A stretch of DNA of 64,000 nt from Tanytarsus gracilentus (lineage: Eukaryota > Arthropoda > Insecta > Diptera > Chironomidae), in NCBI GenBank assembly GCA_038502055.1, contig JAXRKN010000045.1, positions 208,501 to 272,500 on the forward strand, given 5' to 3'. Below the pieces are notes generated by a model. The model did not search any database. It was not told the DNA's origin and saw only the letters and a list, made by a program, of their open reading frames with translations. Shown one piece after another: positions 60,001-64,000 of this stretch. The first letter of the stretch is position 1. Every line of letters starts with the position of its first letter. The position numbers were made by a program, and so were the translations under genes.

Positions 60001-61120
60001 ATACCCTAAAGGCACATTTCTTACCTATTTAAAAAAACAGATTGAGGAGCGTAACATTGAGCTTGAAGGCACTCGGGCTCAATTACGTGTGATGGAGTCA
60101 AAATTGGCTAGTCGTTTCGATGGTGGTAGTTCCGATCATCAACTGTCGTCAACCGCAAGACTTTCGCGGGATGGCATAACTGTGATGCATACATCAACAC
60201 CCAATAGTCGACTTATGCAACAAACAATTTCAACACCTTCAATGAAGGCAATGATCCCACTTCCGATGGATGAGACTTTTCAACTTAGCAGTTCAACGGA
60301 ATCGGCACAAGATCAGCAGGAGAGGGACGCTAAATGTGTCGAGACACCCCGAAGGGCAAAGCCCAGTAAAATTCCCCTCCCTGGCATGAGTAAAAGTGCA
60401 ATTAGTCCGATTTCCTCTGCAAAGCCACCAAGTGGTCGAGGAAGTGCTAACACAACGGGTCCGCCTTCCAATCGTAGCTTAACAAAAAGTACGAGTAGTC
60501 TATACAATGGCGCGAGACTTAGTGGACCGCCATCGATTACCAGAGGAATGAGAGATTTAAGTCTCAGCCGTCCTGACTCTCTTCGAAATACCTCGATTGA
60601 TGGTAAAATCCTCCGCAGTTCCTCAATACCGATTTCAAGCAAGCCGATTACGAATTTTAATGGATCTTCGCCATCGGCCGCCACTGCATTCACAACCGGA
60701 GTCAATATTCCGGCATCGTCACCCCTCAACTCTAAGTACGTGACATCCTCACCACTACCAAGACCTAAACGGGATTCATTGACCACACGAGTGAAAAATC
60801 TTGATTCACTCTCACGGCTCCAGTCGTCGTCGACTGGCACTCTCTCGACTACAACATCTCCCTCGAGTGGCACAATAATGCGATTACCTAATAGTCAGAA
60901 TAGCAATAATAATCATTTGGTAACGAACGGTAGTAATAATAATAGAAAGTATACTGCACTTCCCGTACGTCGCATGAGCAATACGGTTCGCGATGATCAT
61001 CATCACAGTAATAATAATCATTATCATAATAGTTCAAATGTGAGTGGTGGTGAATCAGTGAATAGTAGCGGCAAGGTACGAAATATTCGAAGTTCCATCT
61101 GGAATTGGCTAAAGATCTAA
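26364..61120 (+). CDS. Serine-rich coiled-coil scaffold protein with giant intron
   Basis: The proposed exons are 26364-26492, 54070-54347, 56396-56657, 56775-57452, 59846-59944 and 60041-61120, giving about 841 aa with all phases compatible. The first exon ends in a strong GTGAGT donor at phase 0, matching the phase 0 acceptor at 54069, but linkage across 27.6 kb is inference; exon 2 could have another first exon. Features seen are a His-rich segment, the conserved-looking ELQNEVGALLEFRDLVIETF, REWEPGIRVRRKL, DSGFSTETSSSKEAHS and DNELWNLLDVIH. A coiled coil in exon 4 (from EEVQQMRKERD) and another in exons 5-6 (QQRLDQATKSKIYLTRKFDK, IEERNIELEGTRAQL) follow. A long Ser/Pro/Arg-rich basic tail ends in SSIWNWLKI. 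Coiled coil plus basic disordered tail suggests a cytoskeletal or centrosomal scaffold, but I cannot name an ortholog. Confidence 0.75.
26493..29703. other. Giant intron, first part
   Basis: No gene was recognised. At 27723 a CAGTGTTGGGCAGTTAGCC phrase resembles a hAT terminal repeat. It is followed to about 28150 by repeated CTGGATCTC...CAGCACTG phrases and GACTCGA motifs, so an eroded transposon is likely, but no matching right end was found. CT-rich low-complexity sequence lies near 29240-29300. Confidence 0.4.
29704..30239. repeat. Inverted repeat, 254-bp arms and 28-bp loop
   Basis: The left arm is 29704-29957, the spacer 29958-29985 and the right arm 29986-30239. The arms are equal in length, and I found no mismatch when reading one against the complement of the other. 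A transcript crossing it, such as the coiled-coil gene pre-mRNA, would fold into a very long hairpin. A diverged relative of the right arm lies at about 55499-55674, so the arm derives from an older dispersed repeat. No target-site duplication was evident. Confidence 0.92.
30807..30840 (-). ncRNA. Possible hammerhead-like hairpin in Penelope-like tail
   Basis: On the minus strand, CTGAAGA is followed by a GTGAGC-ATC-GCTCAC stem-loop and then GAAA. This matches the order of a hammerhead core (CUGAUGA, stem II, GAAA) with one changed base. Penelope-like elements are known to carry hammerheads in their terminal repeats. The remaining stems and cleavage site were not established, so this is a weak call. 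Confidence 0.25.
30900..31790 (-). mobile_element. Penelope-like retroelement remnant (RT C-term plus GIY-YIG)
   Basis: Minus-strand fragments in order are as follows. The reverse-transcriptase C-terminal segment LPFLDLMLIRANGKIEIDIY with RKPTDAPL and DSHHHFTHQYAVFESFLYRA lies at about 31770-31500. A linker is at 31526-31311. A GIY-YIG endonuclease with AGIYEISCQ, AKYVGQTKRT and EH (about 31405-31005) follows. The typical tail MMLDSYESLFISKYTDLMNE and SSKLFKLAI ends near 30907. At least two frameshifts separate these pieces and the RT core is absent, so the copy is 5' truncated and dead. Several plus-strand frames here are shadows. It lies in the giant intron, opposite to the host gene. Confidence 0.85.
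31880..31960. repeat. Pair of direct repeats next to Penelope-like remnant
   Basis: The phrase CGGTGATTATC[G/T]GACTCCAT occurs at about 31891 and again at about 31930, a unit of roughly 40 bases. It may belong to the element's terminal region, but I cannot confirm that. Confidence 0.4.
32606..32812 (+). CDS. Small secreted peptide, 51 aa, two exons
   Basis: The exons are 32606-32663 and 32715-32812, joined by a 51-bp GT-AG intron at phase 1, with AATAAA 35 bases after the stop. The precursor begins MRALTLFIWIVALCLVLFT, a clear signal peptide, and cleavage is likely after VSA. The predicted mature peptide is about 30 residues, starting NPVPIPQDEPALSLF and ending in an amphipathic stretch KLEIDLAKFFELF. 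It has no cysteines. Proline-rich start plus acidic amphipathic helix could suit a secreted immune, seminal or venom-type peptide, but I recognise no family. It is nested in the giant intron on the same strand and is too short for usual ORF cutoffs. The tiny intron splitting signal from mature part is typical of secreted peptide genes. Confidence 0.75.
32813..33573. other. Intronic, nothing recognised
   Basis: AT-rich sequence after the small peptide gene, with no gene, RNA or repeat I can support. Confidence 0.4.
33574..33857. repeat. Imperfect foldback repeat (family C)
   Basis: The left end TTGAGAACATCAATAT and the right end ATATTTTGATGTTCTCAG are complementary. Internal pieces such as CTCTAAACTTTAATTTTCTTAGAG have reverse counterparts, giving imperfect arms of about 130 bp. 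GGGCCT and AGGCCCG blocks flank the arms. One arm's sequence recurs at 54476-54660. It is probably a foldback-type nonautonomous element. Confidence 0.65.
33858..35870. other. Intronic, nothing recognised
   Basis: About 2 kb of AT-rich sequence. Short frames on either strand show no domain or codon pattern worth reporting. Confidence 0.4.
35871..37112 (+). mobile_element. Family A element, second long copy with single-C losses
   Basis: It has the same order as the element at 22280-23396: start phrase, GGCTTCC units, the TTTTCATTGTG minisatellite (36065-36410), about four 120-bp-type units (36430-36880), the GGCGAAAACTAGAAG block, a GACA/GACGG microsatellite (37029-37070), and the CCACTTCGTGG hairpin with TACACTAA. 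Between about 35885 and 36830 it repeatedly lacks a single C that is present in the other copy. From about 36830 on the two copies agree closely. The overlapping frames in the minisatellite are artefacts. Confidence 0.8.
37113..40416. other. Intronic, mostly unassigned
   Basis: This contains the tRNA-like arms at 38187-38225 and a CT/CA microsatellite at about 39036-39072. A minus-strand frame at 38449-38682 with a cysteine-rich start (LCHCCPQKTLFRC) has an upstream CAG acceptor-like site, but I cannot make a gene of it. The rest is AT-rich without signal. Confidence 0.4.
38187..38225 (+). repeat. tRNA-like anticodon and T arms, possible SINE head
   Basis: TCTCT-ACGGTCA-AGAGA forms a 5-bp anticodon-type stem with a 7-base loop. 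Four bases after it comes TCTGG-TTCAATT-CCAGA, a perfect T-arm with a Pol III B box. Upstream, TGGCATCGG is A-box-like. A closed acceptor stem is not visible and loop position 33 is C rather than T. A decayed tRNA or a tRNA-derived SINE head is therefore more likely than a working tRNA. Confidence 0.45.
40417..40578. mobile_element. 162-bp MITE, copy 1, with 8-bp TSD
   Basis: The ends are perfect 16-bp inverted repeats, CCTGCGTGGGACATGA. It is flanked by GAAAATTG at 40409-40416 and 40579-40586, an 8-bp target-site duplication. The second copy at 53384-53545 is the same length and nearly identical. Eight-base duplications point to hAT-type (or similar) transposase mobilisation. It has no coding capacity. 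Confidence 0.92.
40587..43102. other. Intronic, nothing firm
   Basis: About 2.5 kb, AT-rich, with a CT-rich run near 42720. No gene, RNA or element was supported. Confidence 0.4.
43103..43838 (+). mobile_element. Family A subfamily 2 element, copy 1
   Basis: It begins AACAAGTAAGACAAAACCC with CACACGTGGGTGTTG, then GCGCAACCCACC. It holds CTTCCCCAAAAACTT-type minisatellite units on the left and right of a nested 85-bp repeat (43298-43380). It ends with the block ATTAGCGAAAACCCGAAG, short GACGG repeats, a CCCCACTTTGGTGGG hairpin and TTGCGCTAA. The subterminal GCGCAACCCACC is inverted at the right end as GGTGGGTTGCGC. Subfamily 1 has GTGTAACCCAC at both ends instead. Confidence 0.8.
43298..43380. 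repeat. Short repeat nested in family A element
   Basis: AATAGACAAATTGCAAGCAA through GTGATTTTTGTCTGCTAG recurs at 53745-53838 but is absent from the sister element at 45435-46028, so it is an insertion. The ends carry weak inverted similarity (AGACAAAT and ATTTGTCT types), suggesting a tiny MITE. Confidence 0.6.
44278..44916 (+). mobile_element. SINE-like retroposon with 5S-like head, 11-bp TSD
   Basis: The element body 44289-44905 (617 bp) is flanked by TACGGGGTCTT at 44278-44288 and 44906-44916. Its head contains TAGCTCATTGG (A-box-like), GTTAAGCGACAT and TTAGATGGGTGACCG. The last two match the internal control region of 5S rRNA in order and spacing. The body has a 39-bp direct duplication (44631-44709) and the 3' end has GCAATACAA repeats. 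A 5'-truncated relative with its own TSD lies at 52275-52595. This fits LINE-mediated retroposition of a Pol III-type SINE. Minus-strand frames over it have no recognised domain. Confidence 0.75.
45435..46028 (+). mobile_element. Family A subfamily 2 element, copy 2
   Basis: It has the same ends as the element at 43103-43838, without the nested short repeat. It carries CTTCCCCAAAAACTT minisatellite units, the AGCGAAAACCC block and the CCCCACTTTGGTGGG hairpin followed by TTGCGCTAA. The frames across the minisatellite on both strands are artefacts. Confidence 0.8.
46029..46863. other. Intronic, nothing recognised
   Basis: AT-rich sequence between two elements, with no supported feature. Confidence 0.4.
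46872..47905. mobile_element. hAT-like nonautonomous element with GC-rich ends
   Basis: Terminal inverted repeats TAGGGATCCTC and GAGGATCCCTA bound 1034 bp. GTATTTAT is duplicated at 46864-46871 and 47906-47913, an 8-bp TSD. About 100 bases at each end are CCCCGGGGATCC-type GC-rich repeats, in sharp contrast to the AT-rich core and surroundings. Inside, ATTCAGCGCTTGATTTTC near 47149 and GAAAATCAAGCGCTGAATA near 47384 form an inner inverted repeat. No transposase frame is present. Confidence 0.88.
47914..49407. other. Intronic, nothing recognised
   Basis: About 1.5 kb, AT-rich, with no supported gene or repeat. Confidence 0.4.
49408..49990 (-). mobile_element. Degenerate family B (Helitron-like) copy
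   Basis: It begins with CTAGAAAG and an eroded GGCGGC hairpin like that at 61556. It shares the phrase TTCACTTAAATTTTATAGCCACGCC near 49892. The right end is not clear. It is read as minus because the CTAG end would be the 3' terminus. Confidence 0.5.
49991..51269. other. Intronic, CT microsatellite, otherwise nothing
   Basis: A CTCTCT run lies at about 50080-50110. A plus-strand frame at 50155-50388 has no recognised domain. The rest is unassigned. Confidence 0.4.
51270..51818 (+). mobile_element. Family A subfamily 1 element, short copy
   Basis: The start phrase AAAAAATGTTTCAAAACCCA, CGTAACCCACTTGTAAC, a few GGCTTCCC units, then a distinct minisatellite of about 20 bases (AACATCCAGCAGAGGAAC type, 51428-51530). 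Next come one partial 120-bp unit, the GGCGAAAACCCGAAG block, a GACATACAGACGGACG run, a CCACTTTGTGG hairpin and TTACACTAA. The internal minisatellite differs from those in sister copies. Confidence 0.8.
52264..52606 (+). mobile_element. 5'-truncated SINE copy with 11-bp TSD
   Basis: The element body 52275-52595 matches the 3' half of the 44289-44905 retroposon. It is flanked by TAGTATTAATT at 52264-52274 and 52596-52606. Its 3' tail is a CAATA repeat. It lacks the 5S-like head, as expected from incomplete reverse transcription, and has one copy of the 39-bp unit that is doubled in the longer element. Confidence 0.88.
53384..53545. mobile_element. 162-bp MITE, copy 2, with 8-bp TSD
   Basis: It has the same CCTGCGTGGGACATGA ends as the copy at 40417-40578, in the same orientation. 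It is flanked by AAAATATC at 53376-53383 and 53546-53553. Differences from copy 1 are a few bases. Two open frames overlapping it are not genes. Confidence 0.92.
53745..53838. repeat. Second copy of the short AATAGACAAATTGC repeat
   Basis: It matches 43298-43380 with a few changes and about 10 extra bases before the GATTTGTCTCCTA end. This copy stands alone outside any family A element. Confidence 0.6.
54476..54720. repeat. Family C arm with 30-bp tandem repeat
   Basis: GGGCTGAGAACAT leads into two exact 30-bp units of GGCCCGTGAAGGCCCGCCAA type (54496-54525, 54526-54555) and a degenerate third. Then follows CTCTAAGAAAATTAAAGTTT, as in the foldback at 33574-33857. It lies in the intron after exon 2 of the coiled-coil gene. 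Confidence 0.6.
54721..56187. repeat. Intron 2 of coiled-coil gene, old repeats
   Basis: About 55310-55462 matches the right part of the family B element at 61556-62022, ending at GTGCCGCGGCACCTGCC. About 55499-55674 is a diverged relative of the 254-bp palindrome arm. The remainder is AT-rich and unassigned. Confidence 0.55.
56188..56359 (+). mobile_element. Helitron-like 3' end, family B fragment
   Basis: It reads, on the plus strand, a perfect hairpin GGCGGC-TT-GCCGCC (56332-56345), ten bases, then CTAG followed by T at 56360. This is the classic Helitron 3' terminus. The upstream sequence matches the left part of 61556-62022 in reverse. The 5' part is missing. It lies 37 bases upstream of exon 3 of the coiled-coil gene. 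Confidence 0.7.
57453..59845. other. Intron 4 of coiled-coil gene
   Basis: A 2.4-kb intron. About 58196-58345 is a single diverged 120-bp family A unit (CATGATGGACATTCC to GGCAGGCCATGATGG). A minus-strand frame at 58620-58913 has no recognised domain. No nested gene was supported. Confidence 0.5.
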
Positions 61121-61552
61121 ACTGCCAGATCTTCTCTTTTTTGCGATGTGCAAAATAAAAAAAAAGAACTTAAAATGATGAAAGGTTGTTCGTTTAGTGT
61201 TCAAACTACAAAACTAAAATGTGTGTGGGATTCACAAGCATCTCCTTTCTATCTTTCCACTCTCCTTTTCTTCCTATAAAAATAAATTATAATAATAATA
61301 ATGATATTTTCAATGTTGGACATAACTAACATCGCAGTCTTTTCGCGTCATGTGATTAATTTCTTAATTATTAACGATGGCTTTACTCATACATTAATTT
61401 CATTTTTGCTTTTTACCTCATCCATCATTTAATAATGAGCGCACCGAATATTTGCACCCACCGGAGAGCTAAGAGAAAGTGGATATTTTTTGAATGTCTT
61501 TTGGATTGTGAGAAGTTTTTTTGAACTTTTTATTGATGTATTTAATTATTTT
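61121..61552. other. 3' UTR and flank of coiled-coil gene
   Basis: Probable 3' UTR, with AATAAA motifs at about 61150 and 61280. No other feature. Confidence 0.5.
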
Positions 61553-61555
61553 TAA

Positions 61556-62022
61556 CTAGAAAGTTTGTTGGCGGCAAGCCGCCCGAAGCTCTGTTTCGAG
61601 TATACTGCGATCATAGGTCTATACTGTGAAGCTAGTTAAGCTTATTGCTGGAACTATTTTGAAAGCTCCACTTTTTAATATTCATTTTTATACAATTCAT
61701 AAAAGAAATTCAAATTTTCTGTATAAGTAACCACACTTAAAAAAATTCGGTTCTTTTAATAAGTTCTATTTCATTTTTCTTGTTTAAAATTTCGAAGATT
61801 TAAGTCGATCTTATTTTGCTAATTACTTTCGAATAATCTTCATTTAAATTTTATAGCCACGCCCAAAAATTTAACTTTTTATAAAGATATTTTGCTTTCC
61901 TTAGTTATCTTGTTGCATATTCAAACATAATAAGTTGAAATATTGTAATATTTCATGAAATTAAAAAAAATATTTTTTTCTTCTTATTTTGGAGCCGCGG
62001 AGGTGCCGCGGCACCTGCCAAC
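61556..62022 (-). mobile_element. Family B Helitron-like element, most complete copy
   Basis: In minus orientation it starts near AGTTGGCAGGTGCCGCGGCA, with a 16-bp perfect palindrome AGGTGCCGCGGCACCT at 62001-62016. It ends with the hairpin GGCGGC-TT-GCCGCC (read on the minus strand), a ten-base spacer and CTAG at 61559-61556, followed by T. These are features of Helitron 3' ends. At about 467 bp it is nonautonomous. Relatives lie at 49408, 55310 and 56188. Confidence 0.7.
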
Positions 62023-62642
62023 TCTACAAAAATCTCTTGTTAAAGCGAGATGACATGTCAAATAATTAAAGATGCTCTCTTTTTCGCTCTTCCACCCAAG
62101 AATCTCTTTAAATTACATTTTTGTTAAAAAAGAGTTGCTTAATCCAAATGTTTTAAATCATGACGCGAAATTCAAACACATATCAACATGAAATAAAATT
62201 AATTAACCCCAAAATGTTAAAATGATCTCCTTTTTTGATAACACAACTCACACACATACATACATACTTACACTCAATCCTCCACATTATGGAACAACGG
62301 AGATTTCCTTTCTCGCCTTAAAATGATCGTGCGGCCTTCTTTTGTTATCATCGTGTAAGTGTTTATTTAATTTTTAATTAGGTTTACTAATTTATTTAAT
62401 TTTTTTTGGCTTGGTTAAGTTTTTTTGCTTATATCTATTTTAACAATCAAAAATTAATTTTGTATGGTTGAGAACATTAGTATACCAATTTGGCTGTGGA
62501 ATTTTTCGAGGCTACTGAAAATATAATACGAACTTGTCAATGACCGTCAATGAATGTGTGAAAAGTGCGCGAGAGATTTTTTCAGATCGGTCTGAAATTT
62601 GGATATTATTTCGAACTTTTTACGGCCATTTTCGGCCCTCTT

Positions 62643-62810
62643 ACTTTTTATGTTTTTGTTAAGCATTTATTTCGGCCATTTGCGGCCTCCAAAAAGTTTT
62701 TGAAAAAGGTCGAAAATTTCAAAAGCTTTTTTAATTTGAAATATGAGTGAAAAAAAATTCATAAATTTTTGAAATGGCCGAAATAAATGCTAAACAAAAA
62801 CATAAAAAGT
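62643..62810. repeat. Small foldback, 39-bp arms
   Basis: The left arm 62643-62681 and right arm 62772-62810 are complementary with one mismatch in 39 bases, around a 90-base spacer. GGCCATTTTCGGCC-like sequence lies to the left. Origin unknown. Confidence 0.75.
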
Positions 62811-64000
62811 TTTTCAAAAAATCTCAAATTTAATAATTAACATTTCGACCTTTTCATAATTTTTTGCTTATATCTTTAATTTCGGTTAAATCGCGATGCA
62901 CCGAATCATTACTTAATTTAATATTCGTTTTCAATTGCCAATTACATTTAAAATTGATCTTTGATAAAAGTCTACAAAATGACTTTTAAAATAATTTTTT
63001 CATTATTTTATTGTTGTTAGCGTAAAATCGTTGCAACTTGCAAGTTACCATTTTCTGTAGGATTAAGTAAGTACTGTCTTAATAAAGCGTATTTTATGCT
63101 CGCTGTGTCGTTGCATATATCAAGAAACTTGTTGATTTTAACAACAGACATAAAGTAAACAAACTCTTTATTTTACTCAGATAGATTTTAGATGCAATCA
63201 ATTAATTTCACACTCTTTATAATTTCACGAAGCTTTTCTGCACAATCATTTTCACTTACACTTTTAGCAGAAAGAAAATCGACACGAGGTGAATGAATAT
63301 TGAAAATTATGATGGGTACAGTAAAGATGAATATGGTAAAAGTTGAATGATTTGTTGACATGAATTTGTTAGAATTTTTAAAAATTAATTTTGAATAATA
63401 ATTTTTTTTTCAACTCTCTCAACAACTTACAAAATTAATGGTAATGGCATTGTTGATGATCGAGCGAAAATTAATCTAAAGCAACACCCTCAAAATGCGA
63501 AAAAATATTTTTGCTTTCTAGTTTCAAAAAATACCACTTTACGTGAATCCAAATATGCACATACAATGTACAAACTAATTTATGTTTCTTCAAATGTGCA
63601 AAATTACAAAATGTATGCCTTTATTGCTTTTCAATGCATCGCTGAACATCATCGACAATCGCAAGCACTCAACTTGACGTAACTATTCTTCTTTTCGAAG
63701 ATTATTTGATTATGTGAAGCTTTAAGCAAATGCCAATCCCCAATGTGAAATTTAAAATGAGAATTCCTTTTATGATGTAAAAACTCCAAAAATCCATCAT
63801 TACTAATTATTTAATTGTGAACGCAATGAAACTGCGCCTTCAAGTGCGACTTTTAATTATCAAACGCGAGTAAGAGCCGAACATGAAAGTTGTCGATTTC
63901 GAAATATTTATTTACCAATGAATTTTTATATCGATTAAAAATGAGATTTCAAGCAGTGAAGAAATTGAAAGATAAAAAGTAATTTGATGATTAATGCTTT
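62811..64000. other. Intergenic end of window, nothing recognised
   Basis: About 1.2 kb of AT-rich sequence with no gene, RNA gene or repeat I can support. Confidence 0.4.

Noticed and set aside
60313..60873. Minus-strand 186-codon frame
   Set aside because: Antisense to the serine-rich last exon of the coiled-coil gene; the frame is open because of codon bias on the sense strand.

Overview
This is an AT-rich insect nuclear window, most likely from a dipteran and possibly a nematoceran fly. Introns in the compact gene cluster are mostly about 50-110 bp with GT-AG ends. The mitochondrial processing peptidase beta subunit and MED26 look fly-like. ZAD proteins, an insect expansion, are present, and transposon remnants are abundant. 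I rebuilt gene models by hand from splice sites and reading-frame phase. No search was run, so orthology calls rest on remembered family features.

Region 1 (1-6.4 kb) is a dense gene cluster. Two ZAD-type genes lie tail to tail (169-1057 + and 1277-2266 -). MPP-beta (2806-4551 -) is followed by a divergent DPH2 (4873-6368 +).

Region 2 (6.4-17.1 kb) holds a 120-bp tandem repeat and then a complex duplication. A segment of about 2.15 kb, containing exons 2-3 of a TRAIP-like RING gene plus the 5' part of TMEM129, occurs at 8015-10171 and again at 13874-16013. The two copies flank 3.7 kb that carries two unrecognised multi-exon genes, a C2H2 zinc-finger gene and an LRR scrap. The left copy keeps the intact RING gene and a broken TMEM129. 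The right copy keeps a broken RING gene and the intact TMEM129.

Region 3 (17.7-26 kb) holds MED26 (four exons), a large nonautonomous repeat with internal minisatellites (22.28-23.40 kb), and a microsomal CYP2-clan cytochrome P450 (minus strand).

Region 4 (26.4-61.1 kb) appears to be one large gene for an 841-aa serine-rich coiled-coil protein. Its first coding exon (26364-26492) is separated from the next (54070) by a 27.6-kb intron. The intron holds a 254-bp-arm inverted repeat, a Penelope-like remnant with a GIY-YIG domain, and an intact small secreted-peptide gene (32606-32812). It also holds five subterminal-inverted-repeat elements related to the 22-kb one, or three plus two of a second subfamily. 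A 5S-like-headed SINE lies there with an 11-bp target-site duplication (TSD), together with a 5'-truncated copy that has its own TSD. Two 162-bp MITEs with 8-bp TSDs and a GC-ended 1.03-kb hAT-like element complete the intron. The last 3 kb carry a Helitron-like element and a small foldback, with no further gene seen.

The leads I consider strongest are: the X-Y-X duplication with complementary gene breakage; the small secreted peptide gene; the equal-arm palindrome; the SINE with paired TSDs; covariation of subterminal repeats in the dispersed family; and a cluster of single-C losses at 35.9-36.8 kb that looks like an uncorrected assembly stretch.
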